From positions 1-64,000 of the forward strand of contig NZ_FYDG01000011.1 of NCBI RefSeq assembly GCF_900187365.1: 64,000 nucleotides of DNA, read 5' to 3'. Below are positions 7,452-17,025 of the stretch, one piece after another (position 1 is the stretch's first letter; every line of letters begins with the position of its first letter). The notes beneath the pieces are model-generated. The model saw only the letters and a program-made list of their open reading frames with translations, had not been told where the DNA came from and did no database searches. Source of the stretch: Rhodoblastus acidophilus. GTDB taxonomy: Bacteria; Pseudomonadota; Alphaproteobacteria; Rhizobiales; Beijerinckiaceae. The position numbers and the translations under genes are program-made.

Positions 7452-10400
7452 GTGCTCAAAAAAGAGTTTCCAACCGACATTTCCCGGCGGGACGCCTTGA
7501 CCGATACACTTGATCCGACTCCAGCCTCCACCGAACTGACCGGCGGTGCAGGTTTCACATACGAAGACACTGTCGTCGCCTATTACCTCGCGAAGCTGCT
7601 AAGGCACGAGCGCGCGGCGGGGCGGCATGGAATCGTCATCAGCGTCGCCGTTCAACGGCAAGGTCACGGCCATCCGATGGATGATGTCATCGTCGGGCTC
7701 GACGATGCCGGGATGCATAAGTCGCTCGATCTTCAGGTCAAACGCTCCCTTACGATTAGCGGCGCTGACAAGCAATTTAAGGATATCGTCGCGGCCGCCA
7801 TGAAGACGCAAGCGTCCAACGCCTTCGTTAGAGGTTGGGACGCGAGTGGGTTTGTCGTTGAGCACGTTAGCGATACGACATTCCGATGCCTTTCGCGGTT
7901 GATCAGCAAGGCAAATGCGAGTCCTGACGCCAAAGACTTCGAAGAGTACTTTGCGCCAACTGGCACGGCGGGAGCTGATGATAGGAAATTGCGAAAAAGC
8001 ATGCTGTCCCTTACCGGCGCGGCAAATCTGGATGAGGAAGTCAGTTTCTATCGGAGTTTTGCCGCCCTCCATCTGGCCGGCCTGGAAGACGGCGGGGCGC
8101 TACGCGCCGAAATAGTCAATAGCCTACAAGAACTCGTTGCAGATAACGTGGACGGCCAGGATTTCCTTCTTTTTGACCGCCTCTGCCGCATCGCGCGCGC
8201 CGGCGCGGCAAACGCAGCAAAATGGACGCGTTTGTCCTTGCTTGCTCAACTGCATGGCTCGGTGCGCCTCAAAGTGGCGCCCAACTTCAGCCACGACATC
8301 GATCGGCTGAACGCGGCATCGATCGATGCGCTCAACGACGTTTCCGAAACTGTCGATGATTTTCATGTCGCGCGCGACGGTTTGCAGGCCGAAGTCGCTC
8401 AGATGCTCCATAAGCATCGCGTCGTTTCCATCGGCGGCTTGCCGGGATGTGGCAAGTCGGCGGTGCTAAAGCGCTTTGCTGCCAACGCGGCGAAGTCAGG
8501 ACCGATCTTCTTCCTCAAGAACGACCGGCTGCAAGGAACGAGTTGGACAACATTCGCGACAGCCCTCGGTCTGCGCCACAGCCATGCGCCCGATCTTCTC
8601 GCTGAAATCGGCGCTTCAGGTACGCCCATTCTATTCATCGATGGGATCGACCGTATCCGACCAGATCAACAACATATCATCACCGATCTGATCCGCGCCA
8701 TCGAGTCCGACCCTAGTCTCCAATCCTGGAAAGTTCTCGCCAGCTCGCGCGACCAAGGTCTTGAAGCCTACCGGGCTTGGTTTCCTCGGTCCTTCTATTC
8801 CGAAGAGGGAATGGGTAGCGTTTCGGTAAAGGAGTTCTCCGAGGATGAGGCGGAACTCCTTGCCAAATCGAAGCCTCACCTCCGCAGGCTTCTCTGCAGT
8901 CCCAGCCCAGCCGTGGAACAGATCGCCCGCCGCCCATTTTTTGCGTCGGTTCTCGCCAAGGCCCTTCCGCAAGAGGCCGAGCCACAAACCGAAGTCGATT
9001 TGATCGACGCGTGGTGGCTGCGCGCCGGGCACGATGCGATGCCAGAATCAGTGCCGCAACGTCAGCGCGCGCTCATCGATCTCGCCGAACAGAGCGTACG
9101 TAATCTCGGCAATGGCATCTCTGTCCGATACCTCAAGCCGGAGACCGTCGAACATCTGGTCGCGCTTCAGGCCGACCACATTCTACGCATGGAGCGCGGC
9201 GGCGCCATAGTGTCCTTTAGCCATGACATATTTTTTGAATGGGCTTTCTTCCGCCTGCTTGTCGATCTGGGTGACCAATGGCCTTCCGCGCTTGCCGCCG
9301 CGGGCGAACCACCTTTGCTTGGTCGCGTGGTGGGTCTGCTTGCGCAAGACGCGCTTACGGAGACGGGCCGATGGACAGCCGGCTATGCTATGCTTGAGAA
9401 TCCCGCTCTTCGCGCCCAATGGCGGCGCGAATGGCTCACAGCCCCGCCTTTTACGAACGCGTTCAAGAACGCCATTGACGAATTCTCGCAACGCGTCGAG
9501 GCAAATGACTTTGCGCTTTGTGAAAAATTGCTGGTGTGGTTCCAGGCGCAGCATACCGTGCCAAGTCCCATCATCATGCGAAGCGCCATCAAGATCGAAG
9601 GCGTAGACCCTGTTCAAATGGCTGATCTCTTCGGTTGGCCGTCCGACGGAGTGGCATGGGGCCGCCTGATCGACTGGATTATCGAGCGCCAGACGACGCT
9701 ACCGGCGCGTCTTGTTCCGCAGGCGATCGAAGTCTTTAGCGTGTGGCAGAACGCTCTCGCGGATTTCAAGAACAATCGTTCGAAGTGCATTCTAGCCACA
9801 TGCAGCTCATGGCTAATTGACCTCGAAGCAGAAATTCACACGGAGACCTATCCGCGAGCACGCGGAAAATGGGATGTGCTCGGCCGCGAAGCGCAAAAGA
9901 GTCTTGCGACGGGCTTGCGAAGTCTCATTCTCCGCTCAGCCTGGAGTTATACCGAATTTGCGATCGCTCTTTTTGAGCGAACTACTCGCGACAAACAGAG
10001 GTTGCAGTCGGCGTTCGAGGAACTCATGGGCTTCACGCCAATCATGGCAGAAGTAGCGCCGGAGGCCGTTGAAAAGGCCGTTGAGGCGAAAATTATGCAC
10101 GAGCTGCCGCAGGATGCGTACGATCGCCGTCGTCGCGAAGAAGCGGAACAAGTTGAATTGCGCAAAAAGATCAGGGCGATCCCGGAGGAAAAGCGCACAC
10201 GCAAGCAAAGCATGACGCTATCGTCACCGCACTTTCCGACAAGCTGTTCTAATTTCAGATGGGATGATATTGGCCTCGAAGACCATAACCACTACTTCCA
10301 CCCTCCCTCAGCGCTGCACGAACCTTTCGCCAGCCTGCTTGCGAAAAGCCCGAGCGTCGGACTTCGCCTCATCACCAAGCTGACAAACCATGCGACCACC

Positions 10401-12803
10401 GGCTGGCGTCAAATCCAAGAGTTCCGCCGCCGCGAATGCGGCACGCCGATCCCCGTCGTGCTGGAGTTTCCCTGGGGCCGGCAGCAGTTTTGGGGGGATT
10501 GGCATGTATTTGGCTGGGGGCTTGGGATGTTGGGCTCCGAACTGCTCCGGTGCGCCTATCTTTCGCTCGCTTATTGGGCATTCAAAGAGATCGAGAAAGG
10601 GCGCTCGACGAGCGACGTGATCAAGCAGATCCTCGAAGGCAGCGAATGTTACGCATCGCTAGGGCTTTGTTTGCGTCTTGCCATCGAGACGTTCGAGGTC
10701 TCGGAAATCACGCTACCGATTGTCACGTGCCAACGCCTCTGGGAAGACGATTTTTCGCGATTCGTCCACGAGCCGCACAAAGACATTGATCTATTCGGGC
10801 TCGGTTTCCTCACGAAATTGAAAGGCGACAAGGCCACGGCGAAGGCATTTCTTGAAAGCCGAGAATATCGCAAACACGATGTGCGTGTGCTCGCGATGCA
10901 TTTTGCCATCACCAGTGACACGAGCTTGCGGGATCGCTTCAAGAAGGCGCTTGAGGCGTTTCCCGAGAACCTTCCTTACACCGTCGAAGAAGAACGCGAC
11001 TCCGCAGCACGAACGACGTATTTGAAGGAGCAAGCGGAGTTCTGGTCCGGTCTTGGCAATATAGAGAACTACCGGCGCTATGAAATGGAAGGCAATCAAA
11101 TCGCGATCGGCTACGAACCGCCGGAGCCGCCGTCCAACGCGATGCAAGAACGAGCCTCCGAGGCGACGGAGTCGTTGCAACATCAGCGGGCGCTCACTTG
11201 GGCCTTCAAATCCTTGAATGAGGGTAAGCCTACCGAGGGTTGGACGTTGGCAAACGCCATTGCCTTCGCCAAAGGGCACGACCACGACGACCTATTCAAT
11301 GAGCGCGCCGGTGTCGGCCCCCACATGATTCAAAGCGGCGTCTCGGCTATCGCGGCATGCGTTATCCGATTTGGCGAAAGCGATTCACAGGATCGGCCCT
11401 GGGCATGGAACGTAATGGAACGCATTCTGAAAATGCGCGAACCCAGCGATTCCTATGGATCGAAAATTCCCTGGCACCCTTCTTTTCACCTCATTTCCGC
11501 GTTGTTTCATGACCGTAAGAGCAACGCGCCCCGCTCGGATTCCTCCGCTGGCCTGACCCGACTTGCGAGCCATCCGAACGAGGATGTGCAAATCATGGCT
11601 TTCCAGGCTCTCTTTATGGACCCCGACGCGCACGTGAAGTGGGTTGCCGCTCACTTCGCATTCGACCTTGCGCACTACATCGACCTGATCCGGGATGAAG
11701 ATGCTTTCGAGCGCGACAACACAGCAGATCGAGAGGCGCGAAAAACCGCTCTCACGAAAGCATTGCATGCCCTAGGTGTAAAGGCCGAGAACGGTTTTAA
11801 GCTGCTACCGCCTGCGTGGGTAAAGGACTCGGAGCGACTCAGATGCGGAGGGGACTATTGGGGCAACCCCGAGCGCTGCTTCGACGGTCAATATGCGGCC
11901 AAGCTCTTCATGCACTTCCCGCTTGAGGAGTGGTGCCGTTCAGACGTTTACCGCCCAAGAATCAAGGCGCTTCTCGTTGATCTGGCGCGCTGGACCGCCG
12001 AGCGGTTGATGCCGCCCTGGGACGATGGAAAGACACGCCGAGACAAAGAAACGAATCTTTTCGAATGGAACCGGACCTTGGGCACAATGCTTGCTCGTGC
12101 CTTGCCATTTTTCGATCTCCAATGGGTTCGGGAAAATTTCGTTAAACCGTTTTCCGCCAACGAGGAGGAGGCGTTGCGCGTACTCGCGCCATTCGCGGAA
12201 AGCATCGTTACCCGTCACGTCCTCGATGCCCAAGACATTCCCGAAAATGCGCTGTCAGTTCTCGACGACTTTGTGCAACGGGTGATCGATGACGAAGCAT
12301 TTAAGCCAAACGGCTACCGCGCGGGCGAAATTCACGGCTACAATATGGAGAATCTCATCAAGGCGCTTTTGTTTGTAAACGTCGACACGGAATGTCCGGG
12401 TGCGGCTCGGTTCGTCAATGGCGATTGGAGTAATGTCGCGATCATTATGCCTCTCGTGACGAAACTCGTTACAGCTGCCGGTTGGTCAACGTTCATTATG
12501 ATGAATTTTTTGACCTTGTGTGAACGCGCAGCGGCGTTTTATCCTATCGATGCATTTATTGAACAGACCAGCGCAGCTTTAAAATCAATCGAGTATGCAA
12601 AAGGAAGTTGGGTGGGAACGTTATTGCCCGCGCGGCTTGCAGCCGTTATTCAACGACTTGCCGAGACAGACTATCCGCTTGAAGTCAATCGCGCACGGGG
12701 ACTGCTGAACCTCCTCGACGTATTGATTGACATCGGAGACCGGCGCAGCGCAGCTCTCGAACAGGGCGAGGCGTTTCGCCGTGTTCAGGGCTTTGTTGTT
12801 TGA
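7452..12803 (+). CDS. Giant nuclease-NTPase protein, candidate Avs/STAND antiviral sensor
   Basis: A single 1783-residue frame starting at GTG 7452. Residues about 30-110 look like a PD-(D/E)XK/Cap4-type nuclease: GFTYEDTVVAYYLAKLL (E38), then MDDVIVG (D77/D78), then LDLQVKR (Q95, K97). A P-loop NTPase follows with Walker A GGLPGCGKS (328-336), Walker B PILFIDGID (392-400) and an arginine-bearing ASSRD sensor (about 430-434). From about residue 600 onward the protein is long, helix-rich and repeat-like. This nuclease-NTPase-helical sensor layout and size match Avs-type STAND proteins, in which binding of a phage protein triggers oligomerisation and nuclease activity. Location beside a prophage and a toxin-antitoxin module fits. 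The exact subtype is not assignable by eye; another large NTPase-nuclease family is possible. Confidence 0.68.
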   Translation: MLKKEFPTDISRRDALTDTLDPTPASTELTGGAGFTYEDTVVAYYLAKLLRHERAAGRHGIVISVAVQRQGHGHPMDDVIVGLDDAGMHKSLDLQVKRSLTISGADKQFKDIVAAAMKTQASNAFVRGWDASGFVVEHVSDTTFRCLSRLISKANASPDAKDFEEYFAPTGTAGADDRKLRKSMLSLTGAANLDEEVSFYRSFAALHLAGLEDGGALRAEIVNSLQELVADNVDGQDFLLFDRLCRIARAGAANAAKWTRLSLLAQLHGSVRLKVAPNFSHDIDRLNAASIDALNDVSETVDDFHVARDGLQAEVAQMLHKHRVVSIGGLPGCGKSAVLKRFAANAAKSGPIFFLKNDRLQGTSWTTFATALGLRHSHAPDLLAEIGASGTPILFIDGIDRIRPDQQHIITDLIRAIESDPSLQSWKVLASSRDQGLEAYRAWFPRSFYSEEGMGSVSVKEFSEDEAELLAKSKPHLRRLLCSPSPAVEQIARRPFFASVLAKALPQEAEPQTEVDLIDAWWLRAGHDAMPESVPQRQRALIDLAEQSVRNLGNGISVRYLKPETVEHLVALQADHILRMERGGAIVSFSHDIFFEWAFFRLLVDLGDQWPSALAAAGEPPLLGRVVGLLAQDALTETGRWTAGYAMLENPALRAQWRREWLTAPPFTNAFKNAIDEFSQRVEANDFALCEKLLVWFQAQHTVPSPIIMRSAIKIEGVDPVQMADLFGWPSDGVAWGRLIDWIIERQTTLPARLVPQAIEVFSVWQNALADFKNNRSKCILATCSSWLIDLEAEIHTETYPRARGKWDVLGREAQKSLATGLRSLILRSAWSYTEFAIALFERTTRDKQRLQSAFEELMGFTPIMAEVAPEAVEKAVEAKIMHELPQDAYDRRRREEAEQVELRKKIRAIPEEKRTRKQSMTLSSPHFPTSCSNFRWDDIGLEDHNHYFHPPSALHEPFASLLAKSPSVGLRLITKLTNHATTGWRQIQEFRRRECGTPIPVVLEFPWGRQQFWGDWHVFGWGLGMLGSELLRCAYLSLAYWAFKEIEKGRSTSDVIKQILEGSECYASLGLCLRLAIETFEVSEITLPIVTCQRLWEDDFSRFVHEPHKDIDLFGLGFLTKLKGDKATAKAFLESREYRKHDVRVLAMHFAITSDTSLRDRFKKALEAFPENLPYTVEEERDSAARTTYLKEQAEFWSGLGNIENYRRYEMEGNQIAIGYEPPEPPSNAMQERASEATESLQHQRALTWAFKSLNEGKPTEGWTLANAIAFAKGHDHDDLFNERAGVGPHMIQSGVSAIAACVIRFGESDSQDRPWAWNVMERILKMREPSDSYGSKIPWHPSFHLISALFHDRKSNAPRSDSSAGLTRLASHPNEDVQIMAFQALFMDPDAHVKWVAAHFAFDLAHYIDLIRDEDAFERDNTADREARKTALTKALHALGVKAENGFKLLPPAWVKDSERLRCGGDYWGNPERCFDGQYAAKLFMHFPLEEWCRSDVYRPRIKALLVDLARWTAERLMPPWDDGKTRRDKETNLFEWNRTLGTMLARALPFFDLQWVRENFVKPFSANEEEALRVLAPFAESIVTRHVLDAQDIPENALSVLDDFVQRVIDDEAFKPNGYRAGEIHGYNMENLIKALLFVNVDTECPGAARFVNGDWSNVAIIMPLVTKLVTAAGWSTFIMMNFLTLCERAAAFYPIDAFIEQTSAALKSIEYAKGSWVGTLLPARLAAVIQRLAETDYPLEVNRARGLLNLLDVLIDIGDRRSAALEQGEAFRRVQGFVV

Positions 12804-13706
12804 TTATAGCTATTCTCGGCACGCCTTTTAGGCGTCGATATGTATGGAAATTGGACAAAATGACTCATAGGTTCGATTCCTCCGCGCACGCCACCTCCAA
12901 TTTCAGCTTCGTTTTCGAAGATCCATTCGAGCGAAATGCGACGACTCGGCGATGTATCCCTGCGTTAAAGGTGTGGCGGCGGCATGAAAAAGCAATTACA
13001 TTTCAATGACGGATAAAGCAGCTGCACCTTCACCCAAACCTTTGAAATATATAATCGCGTGGCACTTCTGTGGGGGCTCGAACCGTCGATATTCCCCATG
13101 CGTTCTCAAGCGATCCACGTGGCCGTAATTTGTTGGGGGATTTGCGGTAAACGCACCTCCGCTACCAACAATTTCAACGGGTCAAGCGGTATACGTAAGC
13201 AAGGTTGAGGCTTCGTAACACGCTCCGCACCGCGATCTCGGATCGAATTTCCTGAACGCTTAAAAAAGGCCACGGCCAAGGCGCGTTTCAGCCACTCGAC
13301 AATTTGCGATCGATTGGAAAGAATCTTGGCATTGATTCTTGACGTGTCGGTGGTGAGACGCCGCCTCTCGAATCATGGAGGTGTCGCATGGGGCTGTTTG
13401 CCGAGCTTTCCGCGCAGCACCTGTTTGCTTCAGAAGCCGCCATGCCGAGCCGATGACGCTATCGGTGGTTTCCAGCCCGCTGAGCATGGCCGCCAGACGC
13501 GGTTCGCGCAGGACCGGGAACAGGCTGGCGAGGAGCATGCCGCAGCCGCCCCCAAGATGATGCCGATTTGCCGCGCCGGCTGAGGGAGCGTTTGCGAGCG
13601 GACCCATCGAGCAGCCGGATCTGCGGCGCGTGCCCGGGGCGCGCCGGCTTGAACAGGACCCGCTCGTCGATCTGGCGAAAGCAGGCCTCATTAAGATTGA
13701 GGCGCG
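12804..13706. other. Probable island boundary with no confident gene; tRNA 3'-end-like sequence
   Basis: About 900 bases without a convincing gene. At 12868-12893 the sequence AGGTTCGATTCCTCCGCGCA, followed by CGCCACC, resembles a T-arm plus acceptor end of a tRNA, but the T-stem pairs only partly and no full tRNA precedes it. On the minus strand around 13070-13100 another T-arm-like GGTTCGAGCC occurs. Such relics are typical of integration sites. Frames at 13260-13691 (minus) and 13314-13583 (plus) have no family pattern and are probably non-coding or decayed. Confidence 0.35.
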
Positions 13707-14141
13707 TCAGGCGATGCGGTTTCCTTCTGCGTCGATGATCAACTGGCCGTCCTCCTTGGTGAGCGGGCCCGGCGGCAACCGGTCGAGCAAGTCAAGGATT
13801 CGTTCGCTCGGCCGGCACAGCCGCACGCCCTTGGCCGTGCAGACGATGGGGCGATTGACCAAAACAGGGTGCGCGATCATGGCGTCGAGCAGGGCCTCGT
13901 CCGAAACCTGAGGGTCGAGCAGACCGAGCTCCTGCGCCGGCGATTTCGTCGTTCGCAGCGCCGTGCGCGGGGTCAGGCCGGCGGCGGCGAACAGGCCGAG
14001 CAATTGCGGCTTGGTCCAGCCGGTCTTGAGATAGTCGATCACGACAGGCCGATAACCGGCCGCCTCGATGATCGCCAACACGTTGCGCGACGTGCCGCAA
14101 GCCGGGTTGTGGTGGATGACGACGTCGGTGACCTCAGGCAT
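13707..14141 (-). CDS. arsC: Arsenate reductase, glutaredoxin-coupled ArsC
   Basis: A 144-residue ArsC of the Spx/ArsC thioredoxin-fold family, which reduces arsenate to arsenite using glutathione/glutaredoxin so that Acr3 can export it. The catalytic cysteine is C15 in HNPACGTSRN, and the conserved arginine lies in VLVNRPIV. It is the last gene of the arsenic operon; its ATG overlaps the end of the acr3 gene by 8 bases. Length and motifs are complete. Confidence 0.92.
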   Translation of the reverse strand: MPEVTDVVIHHNPACGTSRNVLAIIEAAGYRPVVIDYLKTGWTKPQLLGLFAAAGLTPRTALRTTKSPAQELGLLDPQVSDEALLDAMIAHPVLVNRPIVCTAKGVRLCRPSERILDLLDRLPPGPLTKEDGQLIIDAEGNRIA

Positions 14142-15207
14142 GGTCGCCTGCCTGTAGTTCGGCGAGCTTGCGTCGACGAACGGCGGCGCCGGCTTCGTAC
14201 CAGCCGCGGCTGGCGTTGGCGATCTTGACCACTGTCAGCATGACGGGGACTTCGATCAGCACGCCGACCACGGTGGCGAGGGCGGCGCCGGATTTGAAGC
14301 CGAACAGGCTGATGGCGGCGGCGACCGCCAGTTCGAAGAAGTTGCTGGCGCCGATCAAGGCCGAAGGCGCGGCGACGCAATGCGCTTCGCCGGTCATGCG
14401 GTTGAGCAGATAGGCGAGACCCGCATTGAAATAGACCTGAATCAGGATCGGGACGGCGAGCAGCAGGATGACCACCGGCTGGGCGATGATCTGCTCGCCC
14501 TGGAAGCCGAACAGCAGCACCAGCGTCGTCAGCAGCGCGACCAGCGACAGCGGCTGCAAGCGGGCGAGCAGGGTTTTGAGCGCCGCCTCGCCGCCGGACG
14601 CCAGCACCCAACGGCGCAAAAACTGCGCCGCGACGACCGGCGTGACGATGTAGAGAACGACCGAGAGAACCAGCGTGGACCACGGCACGGTCATCGCCGA
14701 CAGGCCGAGCAGCAGGCCGACGATGGGCGCGAAGGCGAACACCATGACGACATCGTTGAGCGCGACCTGACTCAGCGTGAAATGCGGCTCGCCGTTTGAC
14801 AGGTTGCTCCAGACGAACACCATGGCCGTGCAGGGCGCGGCGGCGAGCAGGATCAGGCCGGCGATGTAGCTGTCGATCTGGTCGGCGGGCAGCCAGGCGC
14901 GGAAAAGCCCGCCGATGAACAGCCAGCCCAGCAGCGCCATCGAGAATGGCTTGACCGCCCAGTTGACGAACAGCGTCACGCCAATGCCGCGCCAATGCTC
15001 GGCGACCTGCGCCAGCGCGGAAAAATCGATTTTGACAAGCATCGGCACGATCATCAGCCAGATCAGCGCGGCGACCGGCAGATTGACCTTGGCGATTTCA
15101 GCGGCGCCTATGGCGTGGAAGACGCCGGGAAAGTAATGGCCCAGCGCGACGCCCGCGGCGATGCAGAGCGCGACCCACAGGGTCAGATAGCGTTCAAACG
15201 TGGACAT
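14134..15207 (-). CDS. acr3: Acr3-family arsenite efflux permease
   Basis: A 357-residue inner-membrane protein with about ten hydrophobic segments. The conserved cysteine of Acr3 transporters is C126 in LLAAAPCTAMVFVWSNL, and PCTAMVFVWSxL is the family hallmark. It exports arsenite made by ArsC. The start MSTFERYLTLWV at 15207 is chosen over an upstream in-frame start because it matches the family start. It overlaps arsC by 8 bases and follows the arsR gene by about 110 bases on the same strand. Confidence 0.92.
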   Translation of the reverse strand: MSTFERYLTLWVALCIAAGVALGHYFPGVFHAIGAAEIAKVNLPVAALIWLMIVPMLVKIDFSALAQVAEHWRGIGVTLFVNWAVKPFSMALLGWLFIGGLFRAWLPADQIDSYIAGLILLAAAPCTAMVFVWSNLSNGEPHFTLSQVALNDVVMVFAFAPIVGLLLGLSAMTVPWSTLVLSVVLYIVTPVVAAQFLRRWVLASGGEAALKTLLARLQPLSLVALLTTLVLLFGFQGEQIIAQPVVILLLAVPILIQVYFNAGLAYLLNRMTGEAHCVAAPSALIGASNFFELAVAAAISLFGFKSGAALATVVGVLIEVPVMLTVVKIANASRGWYEAGAAVRRRKLAELQAGDHA

Positions 15208-15315
15208 GACAAAACTCCGGCGAGACCGGTGGAAAACGGTCCGCGTGGGAGGGAGAGGATGAGGATTTCGCGCGAGCGGGCGCTGGCGCAACGGAACAGT
15301 GCGTTGCTGATGCCG

Positions 15316-15672
15316 TCAGTCATCGCGAGGGGCCGGTTCGGGACAGCACGGGATGAGTTCGTCGGTCAGGGGCGCGCAGAGCTCGGCGCGGCCGCCGCAA
15401 CAATCCTTGAGCAGAAAGAGCACGAGTTGGCGCAGGCGCTCGACGTCGGCGCGATAGATGATCGAACGGCTGCGGCGCTCCCCGGCGACAAGGCTGGCGT
15501 TGGCGAGGATCGACAGATGCGCCGATAGCGTGTTCTGCGGCACGCCGATCAGGCGGGCCAGCTCCCCGGCGGGAACGCCATCTGGCTCGCGGCTGACCAG
15601 CAGCTTCAAGGTTTGCAGGCGTGTGGCCTGGGCGAGCGCCGAGAGGGCCGCTAATGCGTTTGCTTCATCCAT
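15316..15672 (-). CDS. ArsR-type transcriptional repressor (next to acr3)
   Basis: A 118-residue winged-helix protein of the ArsR/SmtB family. The recognition helix lies in VPQNTLSAHLSIL (about residues 44-56). Metalloid sensing is probably by the C-terminal cysteines in LLKDCCGGRAELC, an arrangement seen in ArsR proteins that bind arsenite away from the DNA-binding helix. It would repress its own operon with acr3 and arsC downstream. It differs in sensor architecture from the second ArsR protein at 17022-17318, so the two halves of the cluster may respond separately. Confidence 0.9.
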   Translation of the reverse strand: MDEANALAALSALAQATRLQTLKLLVSREPDGVPAGELARLIGVPQNTLSAHLSILANASLVAGERRSRSIIYRADVERLRQLVLFLLKDCCGGRAELCAPLTDELIPCCPEPAPRDD

Positions 15673-15720
15673 ATATCCAGATTATTGGAAGCATGAATGA
15701 GAGGCAAGACGGTTTCGACG

Positions 15721-15957
15721 TCAGGCCGCCAGCCATTTGGCGACATCTTCAGGCTTGGGCAGACCGCCGGCATGCACGACCTTCCCGTCGATCACGAGTC
15801 CTGGCGTCGAGGCGACGCCGAACCCGGCGATGACCGCGTAGTCGCTGACTTTTTCAAGGTCGATCGCAATGCCCAGCTTGTGCGCCTCGGCGCGCACCAT
15901 GTCGGCGGCGGCCTCGCAGCGTTTGCAGCCGGGGCCGAGAACTTTTATCGTTTTCAT
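15721..15957 (-). CDS. Mini-thioredoxin (redox-active disulfide protein, MTH895 type)
   Basis: A 78-residue protein with a thioredoxin fold and CxxC active site C11-K-R-C14 near the N-terminus, plus the cis-proline segment GVASTPGLVIDGK. This family is regularly encoded next to UPF0718-type permeases and ArsR regulators, as here (the permease ends 15 bases upstream). Its likely job is thiol-disulfide exchange linked to the permease or to metalloid or sulfur handling; the partner is not known. Confidence 0.85.
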   Translation of the reverse strand: MKTIKVLGPGCKRCEAAADMVRAEAHKLGIAIDLEKVSDYAVIAGFGVASTPGLVIDGKVVHAGGLPKPEDVAKWLAA

Positions 15958-15972
15958 GGCGGATGGCCTTTC

Positions 15973-17025
15973 TCAGGAGAACAGGGCGTTGAAGAGATAG
16001 CCGACGGCCAGGATGCCGAGCGCGACCACGCCGACGAAAACCGCGATGAGACGCAGGGTCATCACTTTGCGCAGGATGACCATTTCGGGGAATGAAAGCG
16101 CGATGACGCTCATCATGAAAGCGAGGGTCGTTCCAAGCGCCGCGCCTTTGCTCAGCAGGGCCTCGACAACTGGAATGATGCCGGCGGCGTTGGAATACAT
16201 CGGCGCCCCCAGCAGCACCACCGCGGGCACGGACCACCATGCGCCCTTGCCCATGATGGAGGCCAGCAGATCGGTCGGCGCATAGCCGTGGATGAAGGCG
16301 CCGACGCCAATGCCGACGAGGATCCAGATCCAGACCCGGCCGACGATGTCGCGCACAGCTTCAAGACCCGCCCCAATGCGGTCGGCGGCGGTCGCATGGT
16401 CGGGAATGACGACGTTCTCGCCCGCGCGCACATTGCGCACCCATTCCTCCAGCCAGCCTTCCAGGCGCAAACGCCCGATCACCCAGCCGCAGACGATCGC
16501 CAGCGTCATGCCGAAAACCAGATAGACCAGCGCCACCTTCCAGCCGACCAAAGCGAACAGCAGGCCGAGCGCGACCTCGTTCACCATCGGCGCCGCGATC
16601 AGGAAGGAAAAGGTCACCCCCAGCGGCAGGCCGGCCGATACGAAGCCGACGAACAGCGGCACGGCGGAGCAGGAGCAGAACGGCGTAAACACGCCGAGCG
16701 TCGCCGCAGCGACATTGCCGACCCCCTCGCGCCTGCCCGCGAGCAGGGCGCGGGTGCGCTCCGGCGAAAAGAAGCTGCGCACGATTCCCATGCCGAAGAC
16801 GACCAGCGTCAGCAGCATCAGCACCTTCGGCGTCTCGAAGACAAGGAAGCGCGCCGCCTCTTCCATGCGACTGTTCAGAGGGAGGGGCAGCCATCCGGCC
16901 GCCCAAGCCGAGACACGTTCCAACTGCCAATAAACGGCAAACCAGAGCGCGACGGCGCCGAGCGTCGCGCCCACATAGACGGACGACCGTGATTTGGTCC
17001 ATGCGTTGGAAAGCTCGGCGCTCAT
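15973..17025 (-). CDS. UPF0718/ArsP-type permease
   Basis: A 350-residue membrane protein with about eight to ten hydrophobic segments. The segment GVFTPFCSCSAVPLFVGFVSAGLPLG with its CSC motif is characteristic of this permease family, some members of which (ArsP) export organic arsenicals. The start MSAELSNAW at 17025 overlaps the stop of the upstream arsR gene (ATGA). Another family-typical motif is SNAAGIIPVVEALL near the C-terminus. Context with ArsR, a mini-thioredoxin and arsenic genes makes metalloid efflux the most probable role; the substrate is inferred. Confidence 0.8.
   Translation of the reverse strand: MSAELSNAWTKSRSSVYVGATLGAVALWFAVYWQLERVSAWAAGWLPLPLNSRMEEAARFLVFETPKVLMLLTLVVFGMGIVRSFFSPERTRALLAGRREGVGNVAAATLGVFTPFCSCSAVPLFVGFVSAGLPLGVTFSFLIAAPMVNEVALGLLFALVGWKVALVYLVFGMTLAIVCGWVIGRLRLEGWLEEWVRNVRAGENVVIPDHATAADRIGAGLEAVRDIVGRVWIWILVGIGVGAFIHGYAPTDLLASIMGKGAWWSVPAVVLLGAPMYSNAAGIIPVVEALLSKGAALGTTLAFMMSVIALSFPEMVILRKVMTLRLIAVFVGVVALGILAVGYLFNALFS

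Noticed and set aside
12800-13009. Possible 69-residue gene directly after the Avs-like gene
   Set aside because: It overlaps the upstream stop, lacks a ribosome-binding site and family pattern, and crosses the tRNA-like sequence.
13260-13691. Frames on both strands between the island edge and arsC
   Set aside because: No recognisable domain, poor start context, and equal codon quality on both strands; possibly decayed DNA but not callable as a gene.
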